Shown here one piece after another: positions 8,887 to 17,950 of a stretch of 64,000 nucleotides of DNA. Source of the stretch: Pseudomonadota bacterium (GTDB taxonomy: Bacteria; Pseudomonadota; Gammaproteobacteria; Burkholderiales; Thiobacillaceae); NCBI GenBank assembly GCA_021811235.1, contig JAJZPG010000016.1, positions 1-64,000 on the forward strand. Reading direction: 5' to 3'. Each line of letters starts with the position of its first letter. The stretch's first letter is position 1. A program made the position numbers and the translations under genes. The notes below the pieces were generated by a model, which had not been told where the DNA came from, did no database searches, and was given only the letters and a program-made list of their open reading frames with translations.

Positions 8887-9843
8887 TTATTTGTAAATCT
8901 CGAAAAAGCTAGCAATAAACCGGCCAAGTTCGGATTCGGGCAGATGGTTGATGCCCGCCGCGCCCTTGCGCCCGCCACCGGTCTCGAACTGGCTGCACAG
9001 CTGATCGGCGCCGGATTTGGTCGCCAGCGGCGCGCGCACGCTGACGACGTAGCCGCCATCGGGTTTGGCGGTGAGCACGGCATGCGCCTGCGCGGGCGAA
9101 TCGACCGCCAGCTGGTTGCCGAACACGCCGGAAATCCGTCTTGCCCATTTCTCGGCCGGCAGCATGAAGATGCGGCCGCTGGGCCGCGCTTCGGCTGCGG
9201 AAACGGCGACGGCCCGCGCCATGTCGTCCTGGTAGCCCGCTTTCAGTGTCCGATAGGCCGGCGATTCGGCGACGAAGGCAAAGGGATCGGCAAACGGACG
9301 CACCTGGCGATAGAGGTCGGCCGGGTCAAAAAACAGATCGTCGAGCGTTTCGCCGTAACCGTTGTAATTGAGGCATTCGCCGAGCGATTGCAGGAGCGCA
9401 AGCCGATCGCCCGGCAGGTTCAGGGGGGCTGCAGCGGCACGTGCGGCATCGGCCAGGTTGTCTCCGAACGCAGCGGCCACCGCCCAGGGCAGTTGCCGGC
9501 CCTGCAAGTGGCGATTCACCAGCAGACTGGTGCAGACGTTGGCATCGGTGTCGATGTGTGCCTCGAAATGCGGATGCTGCGGGATGTCGCCCGGCTGGTG
9601 GTGATCGAAATAGCGCACCTGCGCGCCCGCGTCCAGCAAGCGGTCGAGCGCATCGCGGTTTTTCGACAGCGCGATGTCGAGCACGGTGACCTGATCGCCG
9701 GTCGCGGCCTTGACCCGCTTCAGAAGACTGATGTCGCGCTTGGGTCCGGTGACCAGAATGGACTCCGCGGGATGATCCAGGCGCAGCTGGTGCAGGGCGC
9801 AAATGCCGTCGGCATCGCCGTTGAAAACGTCAATGAGATGCAT
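8887..9843 (-). CDS. DHH family phosphoesterase
   Basis: A 318-residue DHH-superfamily phosphohydrolase. The N-terminal metal-binding motif is FNGDADGICALHQ, the signature DHH occurs in RYFDHHQPGD, and the C-terminal GGGRKGAAG is the DHHA1-type substrate-binding glycine motif. Members include NrnA-type enzymes that hydrolyse short oligoribonucleotides and pAp. The start ATG at 9843 was chosen because the longer frame adds 30 residues with no family similarity. The gene overlaps the end of the VanZ-like gene by 14 bp and is followed by the APS kinase gene. That neighbour makes pAp phosphatase an attractive role, but this is inference from position only. Confidence 0.82.
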   Translation of the reverse strand: MHLIDVFNGDADGICALHQLRLDHPAESILVTGPKRDISLLKRVKAATGDQVTVLDIALSKNRDALDRLLDAGAQVRYFDHHQPGDIPQHPHFEAHIDTDANVCTSLLVNRHLQGRQLPWAVAAAFGDNLADAARAAAAPLNLPGDRLALLQSLGECLNYNGYGETLDDLFFDPADLYRQVRPFADPFAFVAESPAYRTLKAGYQDDMARAVAVSAAEARPSGRIFMLPAEKWARRISGVFGNQLAVDSPAQAHAVLTAKPDGGYVVSVRAPLATKSGADQLCSQFETGGGRKGAAGINHLPESELGRFIASFFEIYK

Positions 9844-12160
9844 GGGAAGCCTGTCTGTGTCGTTGTGGTGCGGCTCGGAAGTGCGGCCATTGTATGAATG
9901 CAAGCGCCGCACTGACAAGCACGTGCAGCACACTGTACCGCAGCCAGATGACGGCCGGCGCAGCGTAATGCTGGCGATCGGTGCTGAGCAGGAACTGCAG
10001 CGCCGAGAACTGCTGGCCGTATTTGTCGAGGGTGTCCACCAGCCCGAGATGCAAAAACAAGGCGGCCAGCGGCAAGGAGGCCACCAGGACCATCAGCCGC
10101 GCAGCCCGCAGCGTCGGTGCAGCAGGGGCGGCAAGCATTGCCGTAGCGAGGAACAGGACATAGAGCCACGCACACAGCGCCACGAAGGCCAGCTGCTGCG
10201 GAGCGGCGATGAGTTCGACGAGATTGTCGGTGGCCGCCTGTGAAATCACGGCCCAATAAGCCAGCGCCAGCACCGGCAGTGCAGCCCAGAAATGCAGCCC
10301 ACCCATCTGCCGTCCGCGCCAGCGGCGAACGGTTTGCACCGCCAGATACAGCAGCGCGCCCGGTATCGCAGCCAGCGCCACCCAGCGCAGCCCGATTTCC
10401 CATTGCCCCGGCCAATGCAGCACGGGGCTGCCCACCAGGTCGTACAGGCTTTCATCCGTCACCGCACCGCGCAGCAGCAGGAACGCCATCCCGCCATATG
10501 CCAGCAAGCCGAGTGGAAGCTGGACCAGCCGTGCAAGGCCCGATATCCGCCGCCGCGCCAGCCACACCGGCCACACGGCAAGCCAATAGCAGGCCAGGGC
10601 GAGCAGCAGGGCCGACAGCCATGCCATCATCTCCTGTCGCAACAGTTCACGCACGTTGTAGGGCACGAACGGCGCGTGCGACGTGCCCCAGATCAGCAAC
10701 GTCAAGCCCGCCACCGTCAGCGGAAAATGCCAGCGCATGCCTGAAGGCGAAGCGGATCGGGCCGTTTCCGCCGGCGCAACCGGCTGGGCCGCTGCCTGGC
10801 GCGGCGCCCGCAACATGCGGCGCGCCGTCCCATAGCCTGCCAGCCCGCCCAGCCAGGCCAGCAGCCAGTCGGTGGTATCGGCGATTTTCTCGGGCAGCAT
10901 CACCTGCCCCAGTTCGATGACGGCAGGCAACCCGGCAAGCGTCAGCATGGCCAGCACAAACGACGGGCTGCGCCAGCGCCATGGCTGACGCGACACAACC
11001 CATCCGAGCAGTCCGCCCAGCGGGGCAAAGAACAGCGTTTTGCGCAGCACTTCGGTGATGGCGCGATATTCGGTGCCGAAGTAGTACACCTCGAACGGCA
11101 CCCGCTGTACGAAATCGAGACGGCTCCTGATGAAGGCGCCGTCGGTCCGGAAATCGAAGGGAAACCAGAAAACGAACAGCAGCAGCACCATCCATCCGCC
11201 TGCCAGTGCGAACGGCAGCCAGGCGCCTGCCAGGAAGGCAGGCTGGGGGCCAAACGAAGATGGCATCCGCTCGGCCGAAACGAGGCGCGCGGCGAGGTCC
11301 CCGCCCACCCAGCTACCCAGCCCCGCGCCCACCGCAGCGGTGAACAGGTCGGTGACATCGCTGATCCGCGAATAGACGAACAGCTGCATGCCCTCGAGCA
11401 CGGCGGCCGTAGCCAGCGTCATGCCCCAGACACGCACCGCGCTGCGCGTCCCGTCGAGACGCCACAGCAGGGCAAGCGGCACCCAGATCAGGACATCGGT
11501 GGCGATCTCGTACAGCGCATAGGCCGCATCGTCCGGCAGATCGCCAAACGGGATCAGGTTGACCTTGCCGTCGCGCCATTTATGGAAGATCTCGACCAGG
11601 CTGATCGTCAGATCGAGCGGCAGGACGTTGTAGACCAGCACGCCCGCCAGGTACACCCAGGCCAGGCGCTCGGCCAATGCGGCCCGGGCATGGGTATGCT
11701 GCCAACCCTGCAACCAGTCGGTGAAACGCCTGCCCGCCCCCCACCAAACCAGGACACCGATCACCCCGCCGAGGGTTTCGGCAAAAATGTCGTTCTGCGA
11801 TACCGTGCGCTGGGGGAAGAACAGCTGAGTGAACTCGATGCCGAGGCTCAATGCACTGGCGACGGGAATCAGCACCAGCGAAGCGAGCACGTAGCGCAGG
11901 CGGCCGCCGCCTGCCGTCAACGCCCCCATCCAGAGGAAAGTCAGCGGAATGAACAGCAGCAGGTTGGCCATCCAGTCTGCGCGCGAACCGATGCCCAATC
12001 TGAGAAATGGGATCTCTGCGAAGCGCGCCCGGGCTTCGCCCCAGGGCAGGGGGCGGAATTCGAGCGGCACCAGGCTGCCGTAGACCACAAACACGGTATA
12101 GCTCAGGGCGGCCAGCCACAGCAGCCCGCCCAGGCCGGACGTCCCTGTGTTGCGCTTCAT
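9830..12160 (-). CDS. VanZ-like family integral membrane protein
   Basis: A large (776-residue) polytopic membrane protein. Residues about 1-155 form a VanZ-like domain (VVYGSLVPLEFRP, NLLLFIPLTFLW, FTQLFFPQRTVSQNDI). A second VanZ-like unit begins near residue 330 (FWFPFDFRTDGAFI, LRKTLFFAPLGGLLG, ELGQVMLPEKIADTTD). The last 300 residues are further hydrophobic helices with no recognised domain. VanZ-like proteins are of unknown function outside teicoplanin resistance and are frequent in exopolysaccharide loci. The start overlaps the stop of the beta-helix gene by 4 bp (ATGA), so the two are probably co-translated. Confidence 0.8.
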   Translation of the reverse strand: MKRNTGTSGLGGLLWLAALSYTVFVVYGSLVPLEFRPLPWGEARARFAEIPFLRLGIGSRADWMANLLLFIPLTFLWMGALTAGGGRLRYVLASLVLIPVASALSLGIEFTQLFFPQRTVSQNDIFAETLGGVIGVLVWWGAGRRFTDWLQGWQHTHARAALAERLAWVYLAGVLVYNVLPLDLTISLVEIFHKWRDGKVNLIPFGDLPDDAAYALYEIATDVLIWVPLALLWRLDGTRSAVRVWGMTLATAAVLEGMQLFVYSRISDVTDLFTAAVGAGLGSWVGGDLAARLVSAERMPSSFGPQPAFLAGAWLPFALAGGWMVLLLFVFWFPFDFRTDGAFIRSRLDFVQRVPFEVYYFGTEYRAITEVLRKTLFFAPLGGLLGWVVSRQPWRWRSPSFVLAMLTLAGLPAVIELGQVMLPEKIADTTDWLLAWLGGLAGYGTARRMLRAPRQAAAQPVAPAETARSASPSGMRWHFPLTVAGLTLLIWGTSHAPFVPYNVRELLRQEMMAWLSALLLALACYWLAVWPVWLARRRISGLARLVQLPLGLLAYGGMAFLLLRGAVTDESLYDLVGSPVLHWPGQWEIGLRWVALAAIPGALLYLAVQTVRRWRGRQMGGLHFWAALPVLALAYWAVISQAATDNLVELIAAPQQLAFVALCAWLYVLFLATAMLAAPAAPTLRAARLMVLVASLPLAALFLHLGLVDTLDKYGQQFSALQFLLSTDRQHYAAPAVIWLRYSVLHVLVSAALAFIQWPHFRAAPQRHRQASHASH

Positions 12161-13410
12161 GGCAGAGCGTCGCCCTGCATGTACTGTGCGGCAGGGACAG
12201 CCCGAGCGCCCGGAGCCGATGCGGGGCGCCAGTCGGGGTAGGCCGTCAACTCACGCACCAGCCGATCGGGCAGGTGCCAGGACTTCAAATGGACAGGCGC
12301 AAGCAGGCGTGCCGTCAACTCCGGCACGGGGACGTCCAGCCATTCCGGACGATAGGCCATCGTCACGTTGTATGCCGCCTCCCCTCCCGTCAAGGGAACG
12401 CCTGCCGCCACCGCATTGGCGACGACGCGCTGATGGTAGGCCGCCGCCGAGCCAGAACGCACCTGGATGCCTGCGCCCGATGCCAGGACGGTATTCGAGA
12501 ACAAGGCCATGTCGCGTGGCACGTCGTTGTGCGGCTGAACGTGGATCGCATCGCCATGGCCGTTGATGAACACATTGTCGTACACCGCAACCCGCCCCTC
12601 AGCCTGCAACAGCGCCTCGCTTGGATTGTGCAGGAAGAGATTGCCATAAACCAGATAGCGGTCCTGGCTCCCGCCCCCGCTCAGCGGGACATTCCCCAAC
12701 AGGACGTTCGGACGTGCCCCCGGGCCGGGCAAGGCATCGCGCTTGGAAAACAGGTTGTAGCGGATCACCGTATCGTAGCGGCCGGGATGCGGGCTCGGCC
12801 GCGACGTCTGGTGCTTGATCTGCAGGTTGTAGCCCGTCGTATGCGTGATGCGATTGGACTCGATGACGCCGCCGACGAAGGCATCCGAACCGTCCGAATC
12901 GCCGAAATACAGACCGGTTCCCACGCGATCGATGCGGTTCGCCCTCACCACCCAGCCGAATGCCGGGCACTTGGTCGAGATGCCCACGTTCTGCTGCGAT
13001 GCCGCATGGTCGTGAATATACAGATGCTCCAGCGTGACGAAATCGGCATACTGGCTGTGGCCTTCCGCCTTGATTGCATCCACGGCCAGATTGCGGCCGT
13101 CGAGTTCGAGATGGCGCAATACCAGATGGCGCACATTGAGCAGGCTGACTGTATTGGCACGCGGCCGCGCGATGAAACGCGGCGGCACGGCAGGATCGGC
13201 CGCTTCGATGACGATGGGCTCGCCGACCTTTCCCGACAGGTTGTGCAGTTTCAAGCCCAAACGATAATCGCCTCCTTCAAGCAGCAGGCGGTCGCCCGGA
13301 TTCAACCGCCCCAACCGATCGCGGTAGTCCTCCGGGCCGGCGTAATAATCTGCCGCCGCGACCGCACCTGCCATGAGGCAGAGCAGCAGGGCGCAGGCCA
13401 ACCGCCGCAT
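12157..13410 (-). CDS. Secreted right-handed parallel beta-helix protein (polysaccharide lyase-like)
   Basis: An exported 417-residue protein. A signal peptide (MRRLACALLLCLMAGAVAAA) precedes DYYAGPEDYRDRLGRLNPGD, an opening typical of chondroitinase-B/alginate-lyase-like beta-helix proteins. The body is a series of beta-helix coils with recurring short Asn- and Val-rich strands (GVIESNRITHTTGYNLQIKH, YLVYGNLFLHNPSEALLQAE). A carbohydrate lyase, epimerase or binding role in the periplasm or outside the cell is likely but the substrate is unknown. It starts directly after the aroK stop and overlaps the VanZ-like gene. Confidence 0.78.
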   Translation of the reverse strand: MRRLACALLLCLMAGAVAAADYYAGPEDYRDRLGRLNPGDRLLLEGGDYRLGLKLHNLSGKVGEPIVIEAADPAVPPRFIARPRANTVSLLNVRHLVLRHLELDGRNLAVDAIKAEGHSQYADFVTLEHLYIHDHAASQQNVGISTKCPAFGWVVRANRIDRVGTGLYFGDSDGSDAFVGGVIESNRITHTTGYNLQIKHQTSRPSPHPGRYDTVIRYNLFSKRDALPGPGARPNVLLGNVPLSGGGSQDRYLVYGNLFLHNPSEALLQAEGRVAVYDNVFINGHGDAIHVQPHNDVPRDMALFSNTVLASGAGIQVRSGSAAAYHQRVVANAVAAGVPLTGGEAAYNVTMAYRPEWLDVPVPELTARLLAPVHLKSWHLPDRLVRELTAYPDWRPASAPGARAVPAAQYMQGDALP

Positions 13411-13962
13411 TCAGTCCGCCACGTCGGACAACGGCAGGCCGCTCTTCAACAAATCCAGCTTGCCATACAGCACCCGCGTCATGCCCGCCACGCTTTGCCG
13501 CCCCGTATCGACCACGATGTCGGCCACCTCGCGATACAGGGGATCGCGCTGACTATACAGCTCGCGCAGCTTGGCCAGCGGGTTCCCCGTCTGCAGCAAC
13601 GGGCGGTTGCGGTCATTACGCGTGCGCTCATACAAGTGTTCGGGCGAACCGCGCAAATAGATCACCACACCGTTCTTCCGCAGATGCTCGCGATTGGCCG
13701 CGGACAGAATGGCGCCGCCGCCGGTCGCCAGCACGACGCCGGAGAGTGCTGTGAGCTCGGCAATCATGGCCTCCTCGCGTTTGCGGAATCCCGCTTCGCC
13801 CTCGATCTCGAAAATGACCGGGATCTTCACGCCGGTACGCGCCTCGATCTCGTGATCGGAATCGTAGAACGTGCAGCCGTAATGCTTGGCCAACAGCCGG
13901 CCCACCGTGGTCTTGCCGGCCCCCATCAGCCCGACGAGGTAAAGATTGTCTCGTTTGCTCAT
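13411..13962 (-). CDS. aroK: Shikimate kinase AroK
   Basis: AroK phosphorylates shikimate in aromatic amino acid biosynthesis. The 183-residue sequence has the Walker A motif [12 protein letters not shown], the shikimate-binding DSDHEIE(A) region, [10 protein letters not shown] and the glycine-rich ATGGGAIL. Length is as expected. It follows pilQ on the minus strand, the classical pil-aroK arrangement, but after an intrinsic terminator. The gene that usually follows, aroB, is not here; the beta-helix gene takes its place. Confidence 0.96.
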   Translation of the reverse strand: MSKRDNLYLVGLMGAGKTTVGRLLAKHYGCTFYDSDHEIEARTGVKIPVIFEIEGEAGFRKREEAMIAELTALSGVVLATGGGAILSAANREHLRKNGVVIYLRGSPEHLYERTRNDRNRPLLQTGNPLAKLRELYSQRDPLYREVADIVVDTGRQSVAGMTRVLYGKLDLLKSGLPLSDVAD

Positions 13963-14031
13963 GCCGGCATTCTAATTGACGACGGACAGGCAGGATCGCT
14001 TCCGGCTTCATGACGGGAAACAGGGACGAAA

Positions 14032-14058
14032 AAAAGCGCGGGACAAGCCCGCGCTTTT
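14032..14058 (-). terminator. Intrinsic terminator between pilQ and aroK
   Basis: On the minus strand, AAAAGCGCGGG pairs across a short loop with CCCGCGCTTTT and continues into a T-run. It lies 16 bp after the pilQ stop and 70 bp before the aroK start, so it should end or attenuate the pil transcript. Confidence 0.85.
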
Positions 14059-14073
14059 GCTACCTGCCACAAC

Positions 14074-16230
14074 TCAGCGTAGCGACAGGCGCTCGTCGAG
14101 AATGCGCGGTGTAAGGAAAATGATCAGCTCAGTCTTGCTGTTTTCTTTGGTTGTAGTCTTGAACAGGTTACCAACCACCGGAACATCGCCCAACAAGGGC
14201 ACTTTTTCCACATTGGTATCTTCATTGCCATCAAAAATGCCGCCCAACACCAGCGTTTCGCCGTTATTCACGCGCACCTGGGTTTTGATGCGCTTGGTAT
14301 CGATTGCAGGGTCATTAATGCCCGAAATAAAGCGCACCGCATCTTTTTGCACCTCGACTGTGAGGATAACAGCATCGTTATTGAGAACCTGCGGATCAAC
14401 CAGCAAGCAGAGGAAAGCATCCTTGAAGGTCACGGTTGCCGGCGTGTTGGCCGTGCCCGGCGTGATGTAGGGAATCTGCGTACCGTTCAGGATCACCGCC
14501 GGCTTCTGGTTCGAGGTCATCACGCGCGGATTGGAAATCACCTTGCCTTTGCTATCCGCCTCCAGGGCGCGCAATTCCAGGCCAAGCAAATTACCGTTGG
14601 CGCTGTCCAGCAGTGACACGATCAGGTTGGGGGAGACTGCAGGCGCGTTGACGCCCGCCCCGCTGAATACACGACTACCGCTGCTGTTCGACGCTGAGAA
14701 ATTCAGACGGGCGCCCAGATCGCGACTCCAACCATCGGTCGCCACCACGACCCGAGCTTCGATCATGACCTGGCGTGCAGGCACGTCCAGGCGGGCCAGC
14801 AACTCACGCACTTCCTGGATCTTGCTCGCCGTGTCGGTGATGATCAGCGTATTCGTCTTCAGTTCATAGGTCGCCCGGCCGCGTTTGGTCAGAACCTTCT
14901 GGTCGTTGTCTCCCTGGCCCTGTTGCGATGCCTGGGCCGCCGCCGCCCCGCCCAAACCCTGTGCCTGCGCCGAGCAATTCACAGCACTGTTCGTGGCGGA
15001 GTTGAGGAAGGCACCGGATGCGAAACCGTACAGCATGGTTTGCGCCTCGTCAGCCCGCATATAGTTGAGCTGGATGTATTCGGTCACCAAGGGTTCCAAA
15101 TCAGAGACTTGCTTCTTGGCTTCGAATTCCAGTTTTTCCTTGGTCAGCAGTTCGTCACGAGGGGCGATCCAGACCACGTTGCCGTTCTGGCGCTTGTCCA
15201 GACCCTTGGTCTGCATGATGAGATCGAGGGCCTGGTCCCACGGCACGTCTTTCAGGCGCAGCGTGAGATTGCCGGTTACGGTATCGCTGGCGACGATGTT
15301 GAGGCCGGTGAAGTCGGCGATGACCTGCAGCACCGAACGCACTTCGACGTTCTGGAAGTTGAGCGACAGTTTCTCGCCGGTGTACTTGATCTTGCCATCG
15401 GCGGTTTTCTTCTGGCCTTCCTCGCTCTTCTTGACCTCAACGATGAAACTATTGTCGGCCTGGTAGGCGGAGTATTCCCAGCCGCCCTTGGGCTGGATCA
15501 CCATGCGGGTGTTGTCGCCCAGGGTATAGGTTTCGACGACCTGCACCGGGGTGCCGAAATCGGCGACGTCCAGGCGCCGCTGCAGCGCCTGCGGCAGCTC
15601 GGTACCGATGAAATCGACGACCACGCCGTTGGCCTGCTGGCGGATATTGATACCGGCCTGGGCGTCGGACAAGGTGGTCACGATGCGCGCCTCCCCCGCC
15701 GCGCCACGACGGAAGTCGACGTCGCGGATGCTGTGGGGCGCCGCACCCGGCGCCGCTTCGGCGAAGCGCGGGCTGACGTTCACCGGTGCTGCGCCGGCGC
15801 CGACGTCGCCCAGGGCGACCAGCAGCGACTTGCCGTCGATCTTGGCGTCGTACTCGACCGATTTGTTCAGATTCAGCACCAGACGTGTACGCGTACCGGC
15901 CTGCACCACGTTGACGCTCGACAGCGGGCCGAGATTCGCCTCGACGGTGTTGCGCCCCAGCGCGTTTCCGGTGTCGGGCAGATCCAGCGCGATGCGCGGA
16001 GGATTACCGACGGTGAAGCCGGCGGGCGTGGCAGTCAGCGCATTCCTGAGGTTGACGCGCACCACGACCTTGCCGCCTGGAAGCGTCGTGGTCTCGACGC
16101 TTTCCACGGCATTGCCGGTGGGCGGCACGTCGGCGGCACGCACCGCAAACGGCAGCGCCAGGCCTGTGAATAGGACGACCGCGAACAGATGACGGGTCAT
16201 TTTCTTGGCGATTTTCGGCAATGCATTCAT
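14074..16230 (-). CDS. pilQ: Type IV pilus secretin PilQ
   Basis: PilQ forms the outer-membrane channel through which the type IV pilus emerges. The 718-residue protein has a signal peptide, two N-terminal AMIN domains (from about residues 40 and 170), an STN/secretin-N region (LNFQNVEVRSVLQVIADFTG), and an N1 domain interrupted by a low-complexity Ala/Gln/Gly stretch (GGAAAAQASQQGQGD). The C-terminal secretin barrel follows (VISNPRVMTSNQKPAVI, LVLGGIFDGNE, PLLGDVPVVGNLFK). It is last in pilMNOPQ. ATG 16230 is used; MTRHLF at 16200 is an alternative start. Confidence 0.96.
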   Translation of the reverse strand: MNALPKIAKKMTRHLFAVVLFTGLALPFAVRAADVPPTGNAVESVETTTLPGGKVVVRVNLRNALTATPAGFTVGNPPRIALDLPDTGNALGRNTVEANLGPLSSVNVVQAGTRTRLVLNLNKSVEYDAKIDGKSLLVALGDVGAGAAPVNVSPRFAEAAPGAAPHSIRDVDFRRGAAGEARIVTTLSDAQAGINIRQQANGVVVDFIGTELPQALQRRLDVADFGTPVQVVETYTLGDNTRMVIQPKGGWEYSAYQADNSFIVEVKKSEEGQKKTADGKIKYTGEKLSLNFQNVEVRSVLQVIADFTGLNIVASDTVTGNLTLRLKDVPWDQALDLIMQTKGLDKRQNGNVVWIAPRDELLTKEKLEFEAKKQVSDLEPLVTEYIQLNYMRADEAQTMLYGFASGAFLNSATNSAVNCSAQAQGLGGAAAAQASQQGQGDNDQKVLTKRGRATYELKTNTLIITDTASKIQEVRELLARLDVPARQVMIEARVVVATDGWSRDLGARLNFSASNSSGSRVFSGAGVNAPAVSPNLIVSLLDSANGNLLGLELRALEADSKGKVISNPRVMTSNQKPAVILNGTQIPYITPGTANTPATVTFKDAFLCLLVDPQVLNNDAVILTVEVQKDAVRFISGINDPAIDTKRIKTQVRVNNGETLVLGGIFDGNEDTNVEKVPLLGDVPVVGNLFKTTTKENSKTELIIFLTPRILDERLSLR

Positions 16231-16260
16231 GTCAGCCTCTTTGAAATTCAGTACTACAAG

Positions 16261-16758
16261 TCATTCCTGCAGAATCAGGGTGCTGGTGCGCTCGGACCAA
16301 TCACCGGCGCTATCCTGGACAATTTCACGCAAGGTCACTTCGCTGTCGCTGATTTGCGTGATGAGGCCGAAATTCTGGCCGACGTAATTGCCTTTCTTGA
16401 CGTGGTAGATCGCGTTGTCAGGGGTCTTGATCACTGCATGGATCAGGCCTTTCTTTGACACCACGCCCACCATCTTCAGCGTCTCGAGCGAGAAGGCCTC
16501 CAGCGGTTCCTTCGGACGGGTAAGGTCGGGCTGCATGCCGCCTCCCCCGCCGGTCGAGAGTTTGCGCGGCTTGAACGGGTCCGGCAGATCGAATGCGTTG
16601 TAGGTGAAGGGTTCGTATACCTTGACCTCGGGCAGCGGTTCGATCTTGCCCTGCATGTCCTTGCCGGTTTCAGTCACGAAGGATTGCAGATCCTCCATGC
16701 CGCCATTGCCGCAGCCGCTCAGGCCCAGCACGATCAATACGGTGGCCAGGCGCTTCAT
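16261..16758 (-). CDS. pilP: Type IV pilus assembly lipoprotein PilP
   Basis: PilP is the inner-membrane-anchored lipoprotein linking the PilMNO platform to the PilQ secretin. The 165-residue sequence starts with a lipoprotein signal and lipobox (VLGLSGCGNG), contains a Pro-rich linker, the PilP motif PFKPRK near residue 60, and a compact C-terminal HR-like beta domain. It overlaps pilO by 4 bp and is followed by pilQ 30 bp later. Confidence 0.95.
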   Translation of the reverse strand: MKRLATVLIVLGLSGCGNGGMEDLQSFVTETGKDMQGKIEPLPEVKVYEPFTYNAFDLPDPFKPRKLSTGGGGGMQPDLTRPKEPLEAFSLETLKMVGVVSKKGLIHAVIKTPDNAIYHVKKGNYVGQNFGLITQISDSEVTLREIVQDSAGDWSERTSTLILQE

Positions 16759-17375
16759 TTCGGCTGCTCCTTGGCTTGTTGTTTGCGGGCGATCATTTCC
16801 TCGTCGTCCAGATAACGGTAGGTCTTGACGACGGCGTCCATGTTCAACACGCCATCCTTGGCCGGCTCCATGGCGATATCGTGCAGGGTCACGATACGCG
16901 ACAGCTTGGATACGTCGCTAACGAAGGCCGCGACATCGTGGTAGCCACCGGTGACTTTGACCCGGATCGGCGTCTCGGCATAGAACTCAGACACCGTCTC
17001 GCCTTCGGGCTTGAACAACTCGAACTGCAAGCCACGGCCAAGGCCGGCCTGGTTGACGTCGGTGATCAGCGCGTCCATTTCCTGCTTGTTGGGCAACTGC
17101 TTCAGCAAGGCACCGAAGGCCTGTTCGATATCAGCCAGCTGTTTCTTGTAGGCCTCCAGATTGATCGCCTGGTTTTTCTTGGTGGTGAACACGCTGCGCA
17201 GCTCGGTTTCCTTCTGCTTGGCCGCGTCGAGGGATTCCATGCCGCTGCGCCAGTCGAACCACCAGCCGGCCGCCACGATCGCCACGGCCAGCAGCGCAAG
17301 CGCCACCAGCTTGGTCGGCAGCGGCCAGTCGGCCAGCGTTTTCAGATCGAGTTTGTTGAGTTCGTCCAGGGTCAT
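16755..17375 (-). CDS. pilO: Type IV pilus inner-membrane protein PilO
   Basis: PilO is a bitopic inner-membrane component of the pilus alignment complex and pairs with PilN. The 206-residue protein has one N-terminal transmembrane helix (KLVALALLAVAIVAAGWWF), a periplasmic coiled coil (residues 55-95) and a ferredoxin-like C-terminal domain with the family motif PIRVKVTGGYHDVAAFVSDV. It overlaps pilN and pilP by 4 bp each, which indicates coupled translation. Confidence 0.95.
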   Translation of the reverse strand: MTLDELNKLDLKTLADWPLPTKLVALALLAVAIVAAGWWFDWRSGMESLDAAKQKETELRSVFTTKKNQAINLEAYKKQLADIEQAFGALLKQLPNKQEMDALITDVNQAGLGRGLQFELFKPEGETVSEFYAETPIRVKVTGGYHDVAAFVSDVSKLSRIVTLHDIAMEPAKDGVLNMDAVVKTYRYLDDEEMIARKQQAKEQPK

Positions 17376-17950
17376 GCCTTGCCCCCCTTGTCATTCGCGT
17401 CGTCCGCCTGCTGACGGGTCTGTTTGACCGTCAGCACGAATTCGTTGGCGCGCAGATTGTTCACGGTGGCCGCTTTGATCTCGACCAGGCTGGCCGATTC
17501 GAACCACGGCGAGTCGTCCAGATTGCGCATCAGGGTGGAAACGCGGGCACTCGACTGGGTATAGCCGGTGATGGTGACGAGATCGCCTGCCTGTTTGAAG
17601 GACTTCAGATAAAGGCCGTCGGGCAGCAGGCGGATCATCTGGTCGAACAAATGAACGACTTCGGTGCGGTTGGACTGCAGGGTCTCGACGACCTGCTTGC
17701 GTTCCAGCAGTGCCTGGGTCTGTTCGCGGATTTTCTTGATCTCGCCGATCTGGCCGTCGAGCTTGGCGATTTCCTGTTCGAGGAAAGCGTTGCGCGACTC
17801 CTGAGCCGACTGGCGGGCAGCGATCACGCTATGCCCCAGGACGACGGTGACGACGCCAGCGGCCACTGCGATGCCGAGCAGGATATTGAACTGGCGGCGC
17901 CGGGCGGCACGAGCCAGTTCGCGATGGGGGAGCAGGTTAATGCGGATCAT
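17372..17950 (-). CDS. pilN: Type IV pilus inner-membrane protein PilN
   Basis: PilN binds PilM through its cytoplasmic N-terminus and PilO through its periplasmic part. The start at 17950 gives MIRINLLPHREL, the conserved PilM-binding INLLPHR motif, right at the N-terminus; it overlaps pilM by 4 bp, so a longer upstream reading was rejected. The 192 residues comprise that motif, one transmembrane helix, a coiled coil and a C-terminal domain ending in a charged tail. Confidence 0.95.
   Translation of the reverse strand: MIRINLLPHRELARAARRRQFNILLGIAVAAGVVTVVLGHSVIAARQSAQESRNAFLEQEIAKLDGQIGEIKKIREQTQALLERKQVVETLQSNRTEVVHLFDQMIRLLPDGLYLKSFKQAGDLVTITGYTQSSARVSTLMRNLDDSPWFESASLVEIKAATVNNLRANEFVLTVKQTRQQADDANDKGGKA

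Noticed and set aside
12007-14013. 668-codon open frame on the plus strand
   Set aside because: It is antisense to the beta-helix and aroK genes, has no recognisable domains, and long antisense frames are common in GC-rich DNA.
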